A stretch of 45,123 nt of DNA from Actinospica acidithermotolerans (GTDB taxonomy: Bacteria > Actinomycetota > Actinomycetes > Streptomycetales > Catenulisporaceae), in assembly GCF_018139625.1 (NCBI RefSeq), contig NZ_JAGSOH010000057.1, positions 1 through 45,123 on the forward strand, given 5' to 3'. Below, one piece after another: positions 10,752-18,904 of the stretch (position 1 is its first letter; every line of letters begins with the position of its first letter). The notes below the pieces were generated by a model, which made no database searches, was not told the DNA's origin, and worked only from the letters and a program-made list of their open reading frames with translations. Both the position numbers and the translations under genes were made by a program.

Positions 10752-10778
10752 CAATCCGTTCGCCTGCCGGCGTCGAAC
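10752..10778 (+). promoter_or_regulatory. SigK-type promoter of the FAD oxidoreductase operon
   Basis: CAATCC (10752-10757), 15 bases, TCGAAC (10773-10778). The same arrangement stands before sigK (16450-16476) and before the fasciclin operon (21744-21770). From memory, the mycobacterial SigK consensus is CCATCC with CCGAAT, which this resembles. Transcription would begin about 40 bases before the ATG at 10826. Confidence 0.6.
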
Positions 10779-10825
10779 ACTCGGAAGAACAGTCCGAGTG
10801 GAGGGCGAAGGGAGCGGGCGAGCGG

Positions 10826-12157
10826 ATGGCACCGGTGGAGGACGGCGTGGAGCGGACCCCGGCCGCGGCAGGGCGGCCGCGGATCGCGGTGGTGGGCTCG
10901 GGCGTGGCCGGGCTGACGGCCGCGTATCTGCTGCAACGGCGGTACGACGTGCTGCTGTTCGAGGCGGACGACCGGCTCGGCGGGCACGCGCACACCCACG
11001 ACCTGGCCGACCCGCGGGCCGGGGCGCTGGCCGTGGACAGCGGGTTCATCGTGCACAACGAGCGGACGTACCCGAACCTGCTGCGGCTGTTCCGCGAGCT
11101 GGGGGTGGCCACGCAGGAGACCGAGATGTCGATGAGCGTGCGCTGCCTGGGCTGCGGCCTGGAGTACGCGGGCGCGAAGGGGCCGCGCGGGGTCTTCGCC
11201 CGGCCGGGCAGCCTGGCCGACCCGCGCTTCCTGCGGATGATCGGCGAGATCAGGCGCTTCCACCGGCACGCGCGCAGGCTGCTGGCCGACGGCTCCGAGC
11301 TGCGGGAGGCCGTGGTCGGCACCACGCTCGGGCACTTCCTCGAGCAGGGCGGGTACTCGCGCTACTTCGCCGACCACTTCCTGGTGCCGCTGGTCTCGGC
11401 GGTCTGGTCGACCGGCCCCGAGCTGGTGCTGCGCTACCCGGCGCGCTACCTGTTCGAGTTCCTGGACCACCACGGCATGCTCAGCGTCACCGGCTCCCCG
11501 CGCTGGCGGACGGTGGTCGGCGGTTCGCGCACGTACGTGGAGCGGGCGGCGAAGGGCTTGTCGGCGGTCAACGTCTCGACTCCGGTGCGCGCCGTCCAGC
11601 GCGGCGCTTCGGGCGTGACGTTGTGGGATGAGTCCGGGACGCGCCACGAGGCGGACGGCGTCGTGCTGGCCACGCACCCTGACCAGGCGCTGCACATGCT
11701 CGCGGACGCCTCCCGGGACGAGAGCGCCGTTCTGGGCGCGATCACGTACTCACGCAACGAGACGGTTCTGCACACCGACGCTTCGGTACTCCCCCGCAGG
11801 TCAGCCGCGCGGAGCTGCTGGAACTACCTCGTTCCGCACTGCGGCACGCCGATGGGGCCGAGCACCGAGCGCGCGTTGGTCACCTACGACATGAATCGCC
11901 TCCAGCGCTTCGACGCCGAAAAGGACTACCTGGTCACACTGAACGCGACCGATCTGATCGACCCAGCGCAGGTGCTCACTCGGATGGTCTACGAGCACCC
12001 CGTCTATACGCCCGAATCGGTGGCGGCGCAGGCCCGCCTGCCCGAGCTGACGACGGCGCGGACGGCGTATGCGGGCGCGTATCACGGCTGGGGATTCCAC
12101 GAGGACGGATGCGCGTCGGGCGTCGTGGCGGCGGCGGCCTTCGGCGTGCGGTGGTGA
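10826..12157 (+). CDS. FAD-dependent amine-oxidase-like oxidoreductase (Rv0449c type)
   Basis: A 443-residue flavoprotein. The dinucleotide-binding fold is at residues 18-50 (RIAVVGSGVAGLTAAYLLQR, then the acidic FEADDRLGGHAHTH). A second FAD contact is GVVLATHPDQALHML near residue 280. This family is regularly encoded beside DUF1365 and cyclopropane-fatty-acid synthase genes and in proteobacteria belongs to the RpoE-ChrR singlet-oxygen regulon. A role in oxidising membrane acyl chains is inference; the reaction has not been read from this sequence. GAAGGGAG lies upstream of the ATG. It is the first gene of the operon driven from 10752, and its TGA overlaps the GTG of the next gene. Confidence 0.85.
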   Translation: MAPVEDGVERTPAAAGRPRIAVVGSGVAGLTAAYLLQRRYDVLLFEADDRLGGHAHTHDLADPRAGALAVDSGFIVHNERTYPNLLRLFRELGVATQETEMSMSVRCLGCGLEYAGAKGPRGVFARPGSLADPRFLRMIGEIRRFHRHARRLLADGSELREAVVGTTLGHFLEQGGYSRYFADHFLVPLVSAVWSTGPELVLRYPARYLFEFLDHHGMLSVTGSPRWRTVVGGSRTYVERAAKGLSAVNVSTPVRAVQRGASGVTLWDESGTRHEADGVVLATHPDQALHMLADASRDESAVLGAITYSRNETVLHTDASVLPRRSAARSCWNYLVPHCGTPMGPSTERALVTYDMNRLQRFDAEKDYLVTLNATDLIDPAQVLTRMVYEHPVYTPESVAAQARLPELTTARTAYAGAYHGWGFHEDGCASGVVAAAAFGVRW

Positions 12158-14133
12158 GGCGCATCGTGACGGCGCCACGCATCTACGACTGCACGGTTCG
12201 GCATGTGCGGACGCAGCCGGTGCGCAACGATTTCACCTATCGGACCGTCATGTGGCTGGTCGACCTCGACAATCTTCCGCGCATCCCGCGCGCCCTCCGC
12301 GCGCTCGCCGGGTTCCGAGCGGCCGACCACGTCGGCGATCCGGCGCTCAGCCTGCGGCGCAACGTGGACGCGTACCTTGCGCAGGAGGGGATCGATCTGC
12401 GCGGCGGACGCGTCCTGATGCTCGCCGCGGCGCGCTCACTCGGGCACGTATTCAACCCGCTGACCGTCTATTGGTGTCATCGGGAGGACGGCGCGCTCGC
12501 CTGCGTGATCGCCGAGGTGCACAACACCTACCGCGGCAGGCACCGGTACCTGCTGCGGCCCGACGAGGCGGGGCGTGCCGAGGCGGAGAAGGATTTCTAC
12601 GTCTCGCCGTTCTTCCCGGTCAGCGGCCGGTACCGGATGTCCGTGCCCGTGCCCGGCGACGAGCTGGCGCTGAGCATCCGGTACCAGCCGCCGGGCGCGG
12701 CCCCGTTCGCGGCCGTGCTGCGCGGCCGCGGCAAGCCGGCCACCACACGGACAGTGCTGAGCCACGCGCTCCGCCAGCCGTCCCCGACGCTGATCGCCGC
12801 AGCGCGCATCCGAATGCAGGGAATCAAGCTCTTTTTGAGAGGACTGCCCGTCGTGCCCCGTGAGAAGGAAAATCCCGCCACCGCGCCGGCCGCCGTCGCC
12901 GGGCGGATCTCCCGGCTCTACCAGCGGCTGACCGGCGCGCGCGAGCTGCCGATCGGCGTCCGCGCCTGGGACGGCAGCCACGCGGGCCCGGACGGCAAGC
13001 CGACGCTCGTGCTCGACTCGCCGCGCGCGCTGCGCCGCCTGGTCTGGGCGCCGAACGAGCTCGGACTCGCGCAGGCGTACGTCACCGGGGAACTCGACGT
13101 GGAGGGAGACGTGGCCGAGGGGCTGCGTCGGGTGTGGGCGAGCGTGCGCCCGGAGACACGTCCGCCGCGCATCGCCACACCGGGCAACGCGGCGCGGCTG
13201 CTGGCCGGCGCGGTCCGCCTCGGCGCGATCGGCCCGCGTCCCGCTCCCCCGCGCTCGCAGGCGCGCGTGCGCGGAGGGCTGCACACGCCTGCCCGCGACC
13301 GCGCGGTGATCGCGCACCACTACGACCTCTCGAACGACTTCTACGCGCTCCTGCTCGACGAATCGATGGCGTATTCGAGCGCGTACTGGAGGTCGGATGC
13401 ACCCGGCTACACGCTGGAAAACGCCCAGCGCGACAAGCTTGACTTGATCTGCCGCAAGTTGGAGCTCGAACCCGGCATGCGGCTGCTCGACGTCGGCTGC
13501 GGCTGGGGCGGGCTGCTGATGCACGCGGCCGAGCACTACGGCGTCACCGGAGTCGGGCTCACGATCTCGCGCCAGCAGGCCGCGTTCATCGCCGACCGGC
13601 TGGCGCGGCGAGGCCTGGCGGGCCGGGTCGAGGTGCGCATCCAGCACTTCCGCGAGTTCGTCGAGCCGCACGCCTTCGACGCCGCCGCGTCGATCGAGAT
13701 GGGCGAGCACGTCGGCGCCGAGGCGTACCCGGCCTACGCGCGCATGGTGCACACCTCGCTCAAGCCCGGCGGCCGCGCGCTGATCCAGCAGATGTCCCGC
13801 GCGGCGGACGCGGCACCCGGCGGCGGGCCGTTCATCGAGTCCTTCATCGCGCCCGACATGTGCATGCGTCCGCTCGACGAGACCGTCGTGCAGTGGCGCG
13901 CGGCCGGTTTCACGCTGCTCGACACGGAATCGCTGCGTGAGCACTACGCGCGGACGGTCGACGCCTGGCGGTCGAAGCTGGAGGAGGCGTGGCCGAGGGC
14001 GGTCGAGCTGGTGGGTGAGGAGACGGCGCGGGTGTGGCGGTTGTACCTGGCCGGCGGACAGCTCGCCTTCGAGCAGGGCCGGATGGGCGTTGACCAGATT
14101 CTTCTGACGAAAGCGAGCCATGTCGAACACTGA
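12154..14133 (+). CDS. DUF1365 fused in frame to cyclopropane-fatty-acyl-phospholipid synthase
   Basis: One uninterrupted 659-codon frame carries two proteins that are usually separate. Residues 1 to about 233 are a complete DUF1365 (TYRTVMWLVDLDNLPRIPR, GHVFNPLTVYWCH, YVSPFFPVSGRY, ending LFLRGLPVVPR). Residues about 234-659 are a Cfa/UfaA1-type synthase: IAHHYDLSNDFYALLLD, SAM motif LLDVGCGWGG near 448-457, and catalytic-region EMGEHVG near 514-520. Cfa enzymes methylenate or methylate double bonds of membrane phospholipids using SAM. An internal GTG at 12853, nine bases after GAGAGGA, could also start the synthase alone. The main start GTG 12154 overlaps the upstream stop as GTGA, so translation is coupled. 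Confidence 0.88.
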   Translation: MRRIVTAPRIYDCTVRHVRTQPVRNDFTYRTVMWLVDLDNLPRIPRALRALAGFRAADHVGDPALSLRRNVDAYLAQEGIDLRGGRVLMLAAARSLGHVFNPLTVYWCHREDGALACVIAEVHNTYRGRHRYLLRPDEAGRAEAEKDFYVSPFFPVSGRYRMSVPVPGDELALSIRYQPPGAAPFAAVLRGRGKPATTRTVLSHALRQPSPTLIAAARIRMQGIKLFLRGLPVVPREKENPATAPAAVAGRISRLYQRLTGARELPIGVRAWDGSHAGPDGKPTLVLDSPRALRRLVWAPNELGLAQAYVTGELDVEGDVAEGLRRVWASVRPETRPPRIATPGNAARLLAGAVRLGAIGPRPAPPRSQARVRGGLHTPARDRAVIAHHYDLSNDFYALLLDESMAYSSAYWRSDAPGYTLENAQRDKLDLICRKLELEPGMRLLDVGCGWGGLLMHAAEHYGVTGVGLTISRQQAAFIADRLARRGLAGRVEVRIQHFREFVEPHAFDAAASIEMGEHVGAEAYPAYARMVHTSLKPGGRALIQQMSRAADAAPGGGPFIESFIAPDMCMRPLDETVVQWRAAGFTLLDTESLREHYARTVDAWRSKLEEAWPRAVELVGEETARVWRLYLAGGQLAFEQGRMGVDQILLTKASHVEH

Positions 14134-14929
14134 TCTGAGCGCTTGGGCGGTCGGCCTGCCGGTCACGGCGGCCACGTCGCTGGCGCTTTTCACGGTCTTC
14201 TTCGCGATCGGAGCGCGAACCAAACGGCATCGGGTGGTGGACGTGGCGTGGGGACTGGCGTTCACGGCTGTGGCGCTGGTGGGCTTCGCGCTCTCCTCCG
14301 GTCACGGCGATACCGGTCGCCGGGTTCTCGCGCTGGCACTGACCGCCGTGTGGGGCCTGCGGCTGGCCGCTCACATCGGCTCGCGCTCGCGCGGCAAGCC
14401 CGAAGACCCGCGCTACGAGAAACTGCTCTCCAAGGCCCCGGGCTCAGCGCTCTGGTATGCGTTCACGCACGTCTACCTGCTCCAGGCCGCCCTCGTCTGG
14501 TTCATCTCGCTGCCGGTCCAGGTCGCGCAGTACGGTCGCGGCACGCTGGGCCCGCTCGCCATCGTCGCGATCGTGCTCTGGCTGATCGGCTTCGTCTTCG
14601 AGGCCGTCGGCGACTGGCAGCTCACGCGCTTCAAGGCGGATCCAGCGCATCGCGGCAAGCTGATGAAGACCGGGCTCTGGCGCTACACGCGTCACCCGAA
14701 CTACTTCGGCGACGCGTGCGTCTGGTGGGGCCTCTTCCTGCTCGCGGCCGACCAGTGGGCGGGGCTGTGCACCATCGCCTCGCCCATCGTCATGACGCTG
14801 CTGCTGACCGCGGGCAGCGGGATGCGCCTGACGGACCGGCACATGGCCGACACCCGTCCGGAGTACGCCGAATACATGCGGCGCACCAGCGGTTTCATCC
14901 CGCTGCCACCTCGTCATGCCCGCTCCTAG
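14120..14929 (+). CDS. DUF1295 membrane protein (steroid 5-alpha-reductase-like)
   Basis: A 269-residue polytopic protein with about six to seven hydrophobic helices. The conserved C-terminal block GLWRYTRHPNYFGDACVWWG is the NADPH/SAM-facing motif of the isoprenylcysteine methyltransferase/steroid reductase fold. The arrangement matches Rv0446c next to sigK in mycobacteria. It overlaps the 3' end of the cyclopropane synthase gene by 14 bases, so it is the third coupled gene of the operon. A lipid-modifying reduction is likely but the substrate is unknown. Its TAG stop is part of the first unit of the 7-bp repeat array that follows. Confidence 0.85.
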   Translation: MSNTDLSAWAVGLPVTAATSLALFTVFFAIGARTKRHRVVDVAWGLAFTAVALVGFALSSGHGDTGRRVLALALTAVWGLRLAAHIGSRSRGKPEDPRYEKLLSKAPGSALWYAFTHVYLLQAALVWFISLPVQVAQYGRGTLGPLAIVAIVLWLIGFVFEAVGDWQLTRFKADPAHRGKLMKTGLWRYTRHPNYFGDACVWWGLFLLAADQWAGLCTIASPIVMTLLLTAGSGMRLTDRHMADTRPEYAEYMRRTSGFIPLPPRHARS

Positions 14930-15013
14930 CTCGTAGGTCGTAGGTCGTAGCTCGTAGCTCGTAGCTCCTGGCTCGTAGCTCCTAGATCCCGGCTCCTAGC
15001 TCCCAGCTCCCAG
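14923..15013. repeat. Array of thirteen 7-bp units (CTCGTAG and variants)
   Basis: Thirteen consecutive heptamers without gaps: CTCCTAG, CTCGTAG, GTCGTAG twice, CTCGTAG twice, CTCCTGG, CTCGTAG, CTCCTAG, ATCCCGG, CTCCTAG, CTCCCAG twice. The first unit contains the stop codon of the DUF1295 gene. Two inverted units (CTGGGAG, CTAGGAG) follow directly. Confidence 0.92.
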
Positions 15014-15029
15014 GCTGGGAGCTAGGAGC
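14992..15029. terminator. Hairpin between convergent operons, built from the heptamer repeat
   Basis: GCTCCTAGCTCCCAG and CTGGGAGCTAGGAGC form a perfect 15-bp stem with an 8-base loop. It lies between the DUF1295 gene and rskA, which converge here, so it can serve as a terminator in both directions. Confidence 0.8.
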
Positions 15030-15031
15030 TC

Positions 15032-15781
15032 TCAGGCCTCGAGGGCGGCGACCATCACCGGCAGCGTCGTCGGCTTGACGCTTCCGCCACTCGGCTCAAT
15101 CGTCATACCGACGGCGGTCTCGCCGGCCAGTCCCTCGACGAGCAGCGGATGGTTCGGCGTGGACTCCATCAGGCCGACGGAGCGCGCCGCACCCGTGGCC
15201 GTCATCAGCCACAGCTGGTAGATCTTGCCCGACGGCGCCGACGCGACCCCGGTGAAGCTCACCGCGACCTCGTTGCGGCTGCGCGAGTCGACGACCAGGG
15301 CGGTGCCGCCACCGGTGACCGGCACGCGGGTCGCTGAGGCGTCCGGCGCGGCGAGCAGCTGCGAGATCTGCGTCGACTGCGCGTTCAGGGCGTTGATCTG
15401 GTTCTGCTGGTCGGCGACCCGCCAGCCGAGCCCGGCCACGACGAGCGCGAGCACGGCGGCGATCGCCCAGGCCGCGCGCCTGCGCTGCGCACTGCCGCGC
15501 TGGGCCGGGACCGCGGCCTGCGGCTCCTGCGCGTGCGGGTCGGTGAGCGGCGGGTCCTGCCGGGTGACGCGGATCCGGGCGTCGACCGCGTCCTTGAGCG
15601 AGGCCGGGGGCCGCGTGGCCACGGCGTCCGCCATGACGGCGCCGACCTCGCGCAGCTCGCGGACCTCCGCCGCGCACTCCGGGCACTGGGCCATGTGCTG
15701 CTCGAACGCGGCACGTTCGCCCTCGCCGAGGGCGTCGCACACGTACGCGCCGGTCAGCGTGTGCACATCCGCTTCCGTCAT
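15032..15781 (-). CDS. rskA: Zinc-type anti-sigma factor of SigK
   Basis: A 249-residue single-pass membrane protein. The cytoplasmic N-terminal anti-sigma domain carries the zinc motif HMAQCPEC (H-x3-C-x2-C) near residue 30. A membrane helix follows at about 107-126 (AAWAIAAVLALVVAGLGW), then an extracytoplasmic RskA-type domain with GGTALVVDSRSRNEVAVSF and GKIYQLWLM. It would hold SigK inactive until cleaved by regulated proteolysis, as known for RskA. ATG 15781 is chosen over the overlapping GTG at 15790, because GGGGAGG touches that GTG but is correctly spaced for the ATG. It is co-transcribed with sigK, with a five-base gap. Confidence 0.88.
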   Translation of the reverse strand: MTEADVHTLTGAYVCDALGEGERAAFEQHMAQCPECAAEVRELREVGAVMADAVATRPPASLKDAVDARIRVTRQDPPLTDPHAQEPQAAVPAQRGSAQRRRAAWAIAAVLALVVAGLGWRVADQQNQINALNAQSTQISQLLAAPDASATRVPVTGGGTALVVDSRSRNEVAVSFTGVASAPSGKIYQLWLMTATGAARSVGLMESTPNHPLLVEGLAGETAVGMTIEPSGGSVKPTTLPVMVAALEA

Positions 15782-15786
15782 GCTCG

Positions 15787-16386
15787 TCACCTCCCCACCC
15801 CCAGGCAGTCGCGCAGCCGGGCGAGCCCGTCGCGCATCCTCGTCTTGACCGTGCCAAGCGGCGCGCCCAGAAGCTCCGCTACCTGCTGATATGTATACCC
15901 GCTGTAATACGCCAGGGTCACCGACTCGCGCTGGAGGTCGGTCAGGCCGCCCATGCAGCGGCGCAGTCGCTGGCGCTCCAGCCGGCCCTCGACCGCCTCG
16001 GCCACGTCCTCCTCGGGCAGCATCGGCGCGGTCTCCCGCGCGTTGCGCTCCTGCCGGTCGGCCGCCGCCTGCTCGGCCCGGACCCGGTCGACCGAGCGCC
16101 GGTGCGCGATCGTCATCACCCAGGCGCGCGCCGAGCCGCGCGCCGGATCGAACCTGCTCGCCTGCCGCCACACCTCGACCAGAACCTCCTGCGCCACCTC
16201 CTCGGCCTGCGCCGGGTCGCGCAGGATGCGCGTGGCGAGGCCGTAGACCGGGCCGGAGATCTCCGCGTAGACGTGGTCGAACGCGTCCTGCCGACCGAGG
16301 CTGACCCGGCGCAGCCACACGTCGAGCCCCTCCGGTTCCGCGCCGGGCGCCTGGCTCGCGGCGTGCAGCGGTTCCCGGCCGGTCAT
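15787..16386 (-). CDS. sigK: ECF sigma factor, SigK family
   Basis: A 199-residue group IV sigma factor. Region 2 spans about residues 37-105 (ILRDPAQAEEVAQEVLVEVW, then SARAWVMTIAHRRSVDRVR). Region 4 spans about 146-195 (LTDLQRESVTLAYYSGYTY, then LGTVKTRMRDGLARLRDCL). The pairing with a zinc-type RskA and the nearby Rv0449c-Rv0446c-type genes identify it as SigK rather than another ECF group. A SigK-type promoter lies about 64-90 bases upstream (16450-16476), suggesting autoregulation. Confidence 0.9.
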   Translation of the reverse strand: MTGREPLHAASQAPGAEPEGLDVWLRRVSLGRQDAFDHVYAEISGPVYGLATRILRDPAQAEEVAQEVLVEVWRQASRFDPARGSARAWVMTIAHRRSVDRVRAEQAAADRQERNARETAPMLPEEDVAEAVEGRLERQRLRRCMGGLTDLQRESVTLAYYSGYTYQQVAELLGAPLGTVKTRMRDGLARLRDCLGVGR

Positions 16387-16419
16387 CCGCGCTCTCCCAT
16401 CGTCGCCGGAGTCGGCGGC

Positions 16420-17397
16420 TCAGTCTTCTTCGACAAGGTCATGCCGCCTATTCGGAGCCGTTCTGGATTCGGATTGGTCGACCAGGCACGCCTCGAGCGC
16501 GGCGTCGAGCGAGGTCAGCACGAAGGGCACCGGCGGTCGCGCGCGCAGCCAGCCGGGTCCGGCGGGCAGGGTCGCGCTGCGGGCGCGCGCACCGGCCGCA
16601 GGCAGGCAGGCGGGGTCGGCGGTGGCGGCGGTCTGCGACCAGACCAGGACGCGGGACGGCTCGATGCGCCGCACGGCCGCGCGCAGGGCCTCGGTCGGGA
16701 CCGCCGCGCCGAGCATGCAGACGGGCACGCCGCGCCGGCCCAGCTCCGCGCCGAGCACCTCCAGCGGCAGGTGATGCCACTCCCCCGGCGCGGCAGCCAA
16801 TATCACCGCAGGTCGGCGGGATGCGCGGGCGCTCGTCAGCGCCGGGCGGAACCGGTGCAGCGCGGCGGCGACGCACCACGAGAGCATGTGCTCGACCTCG
16901 ACGTAGCGCCCCGAGCTCTCGCTCCACTTGCGCCCGACGGCCAGCAGCGCGGGCGCGATCGTGTTCTCCCAGGCGCCGACCACGCCCTCGCGCTCGATCG
17001 CGGCCTCGATCAGGTCGAGCACCTGCGCCGTGTCCAGCCGGATCGCGCTGCGGGCCAGTCCGCGGGCCGCCGCGCTCCCGGTCCGGCCGACCGGCAGGGT
17101 GTGGCCGCCGCCCGATCGGGACGAAGGCGCCGGGAGCGGCGGATCGGCCGCCTCGTACCCGGCGAGGACGGCGCTCGCGGCCTCGGGCGCGGCGGCGCCG
17201 GAGCCGACCAGGCGGCAGAAGCGCTCGAGCCGTTCCATGTCCGCGGGCGAATACCTGCGGTGCGCGCCGGGCACGTGCTCGCGCGGGCCGAGGCCGTAGC
17301 GCGTCTCCCAGCTGCGCAGCGTCTCGACAGCGACGCCCAGCCGGCGCGCCGCGGCGCCGATCGTCAGCGCCGGGGCCGGCGGTGCTGGTGCGGACAT
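16420..17397 (-). CDS. B12-binding MerR-family regulator, CarH/LitR-like
   Basis: A 325-residue regulator. The MerR helix-turn-helix is at residues 11-60 (LTIGAAARRLGVAVETLRSW, then GAHRRYSPADMERL). A Gly/Ser linker leads to a helical domain and a cobalamin-binding Rossmann domain. By eye, W158, E169/H170 and E206-W-H208 correspond to the W-x9-EH and E-x-H motifs that bind adenosylcobalamin in CarH. The W-to-EH spacing is one residue longer here, and Ser159 stands where T. thermophilus CarH has the His that ligates cobalt after light. Likely role: dark repressor of the divergent photolyase gene and itself. ATG 17397 follows AAAGG. Confidence 0.82.
   Translation of the reverse strand: MSAPAPPAPALTIGAAARRLGVAVETLRSWETRYGLGPREHVPGAHRRYSPADMERLERFCRLVGSGAAAPEAASAVLAGYEAADPPLPAPSSRSGGGHTLPVGRTGSAAARGLARSAIRLDTAQVLDLIEAAIEREGVVGAWENTIAPALLAVGRKWSESSGRYVEVEHMLSWCVAAALHRFRPALTSARASRRPAVILAAAPGEWHHLPLEVLGAELGRRGVPVCMLGAAVPTEALRAAVRRIEPSRVLVWSQTAATADPACLPAAGARARSATLPAGPGWLRARPPVPFVLTSLDAALEACLVDQSESRTAPNRRHDLVEED
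16450..16476 (-). promoter_or_regulatory. SigK-type promoter of sigK-rskA
   Basis: On the reverse strand CAATCC (16471-16476), 15 bases, CCGAAT (16450-16455). This is the best match of the set. It lies inside the last codons of the MerR gene, giving a leader of about 55 bases before the sigK ATG. Confidence 0.65.
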
Positions 17398-17419
17398 CGA
17401 CCCAACCTTTCGCAATAAT

Positions 17420-17445
17420 CTATGCAGAAACTATGCAACTTGCAT
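17420..17445. promoter_or_regulatory. Operator-like repeats between merR and phr
   Basis: CTATGCA occurs at 17420 and again at 17431, an 11-bp period. The second copy also forms the perfect palindrome ATGCAACTTGCAT (17433-17445). CarH proteins are known to bind 11-bp direct repeats over their promoters. The 103-base divergent gap is much more AT-rich than its surroundings. Confidence 0.6.
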
Positions 17446-17500
17446 TCCATGGTAACGCAGAGGATTCTTATGCGCACCCGGAGGAAAGGATCCGTCCGCG

Positions 17501-18904
17501 ATGACCGCGCTGCTCTGGTTCCGCCGCGACCTGCGGCTGCACGACCACCCCGCGCTGCGCGCCGCGATGGAGAACGGCGAGCCCGTCCTGCCCGTCTTCT
17601 GCCTGGACGAGCGCCTGCTGCACGGACGCCACTCCTCCGGGGCACGGACGCAGTTCCTGCTCGAGGCACTCGCGGACCTCGGGCAGGAACTGTCAGAAGC
17701 CGGCTCGCGGCTGATCGTGCGGCGAGGACGTCCCGAGGACGTCCTGCCGCAGCTCGTCCGCGCGACCGGCGCGAGCCGCGTCCACTACACGCGGGACCTG
17801 ACCCCGTTCGCACGGCAGCGCGGCCGGGGCGTCGCGGCCGCGCTGAAGGACTCCGGAGCGCAACTCGTCGCGCATCCGGGTGTGTCGGTTGTCGAGGACG
17901 CGACGGCGGTCCGCACCAAGGCCGGGGCGCCGTACACCATGTTCACGCCCTTCCACCGCACGTGGGAGCTGGCGCCCAGGCGCAGGCCCCTGCCCACGCC
18001 GCGGAACATGCCGCCGTGCCCGGACGTCGAGTCGGAGCCGCTGCCGGGCCTCGAAGAGCTCGGCCTCCGGCAGGAGGTGACAGCCCCCCAGGTCGGCGGC
18101 GAGAGCGCTGGCGTCGCGCGCATGAAGTGGTTCCTCGCTGGTCCGATCGAACACTACGGCCGCAACCACGACGCGCTCGACGTCGACGGCACGTCCAAGC
18201 TCGGCGCGTACCTGCACCTCGGCTGCATCTCGCCGCGTGCGCTGGAGGCCGCGCTGCCGTCCGCGGCCGGTGCCGACGCGTACCGGCGGCAGCTGTGCTG
18301 GCGGGACTTCTACCATCACGTCCAGTACCACCGCCCCGAGAACGCGCGCCTGGAGCACCAGGAGCGCTACCGGGGGACCCTGGAGTGGCCGGGCGACGAG
18401 CGGCTGTTCGTCGCGTGGGCCTCAGGCCTCACGGGCTATCCGCTGGTGGACGCGGCGATGCGGCAGCTGCTGAAGGAAGGCTGGATGCACAATCGAGCCC
18501 GGATGCTCGCCGGCTGCTTTCTGACCAAGCAGCTCGGCGTCGACTGGCGGCGCGGCGAGGCGTTCTTCATGCGGATGCTGCTCGACGGCGACCAGGCGAA
18601 CAACAACGGCAACTGGCAGTGGATCGCGTCCGTCGGCGTCGACACGCAGCCCGTCTACCGGCGCCTGTACAACCCCACACTGCACCAGCAGCGCTACGAC
18701 CCGAACGGGCGATACATCCGCCAGTACGTGCCCGAACTACGGAGCGTGCCGACGCGCTACATCGCCGAGCCGTGGCTGATGCCGATCGACGTCCAGCAGT
18801 CCTCACAGTGCACCATCGGAGTGGACTACCCGGAGCCCATCGTCGACCTGCGCGAGGCTCGCGAGAAGGCGCTGGCCCGCTACGGCGCCGCAGTCGAGCC
18901 CTGA
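17501..18904 (+). CDS. phr: Class I deoxyribodipyrimidine photolyase
   Basis: A 467-residue light-dependent DNA repair flavoprotein. The N-terminal antenna domain begins LLWFRRDLRLHDHPAL. The FAD-binding helical half contains FLAGPIEHYGRNHDALDVDG, WRDFYHHVQYH, GWMHNRARMLAGCFLTKQ and NNNGNWQWIASVGVDTQP. These are the FAD and cyclobutane-dimer contacts of class I enzymes, and the Trp-rich electron-transfer helices are retained. GGAGGAAAGGA precedes the ATG. It is divergent from the B12-binding MerR gene and probably de-repressed in light. Its last 25 bases overlap the convergent SRPBCC gene. Confidence 0.94.
   Translation: MTALLWFRRDLRLHDHPALRAAMENGEPVLPVFCLDERLLHGRHSSGARTQFLLEALADLGQELSEAGSRLIVRRGRPEDVLPQLVRATGASRVHYTRDLTPFARQRGRGVAAALKDSGAQLVAHPGVSVVEDATAVRTKAGAPYTMFTPFHRTWELAPRRRPLPTPRNMPPCPDVESEPLPGLEELGLRQEVTAPQVGGESAGVARMKWFLAGPIEHYGRNHDALDVDGTSKLGAYLHLGCISPRALEAALPSAAGADAYRRQLCWRDFYHHVQYHRPENARLEHQERYRGTLEWPGDERLFVAWASGLTGYPLVDAAMRQLLKEGWMHNRARMLAGCFLTKQLGVDWRRGEAFFMRMLLDGDQANNNGNWQWIASVGVDTQPVYRRLYNPTLHQQRYDPNGRYIRQYVPELRSVPTRYIAEPWLMPIDVQQSSQCTIGVDYPEPIVDLREAREKALARYGAAVEP

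Noticed and set aside
14930-15030. Heptamer region considered as an IS end or attachment site
   Set aside because: No transposase or integrase nearby and no matching copy elsewhere in the window.
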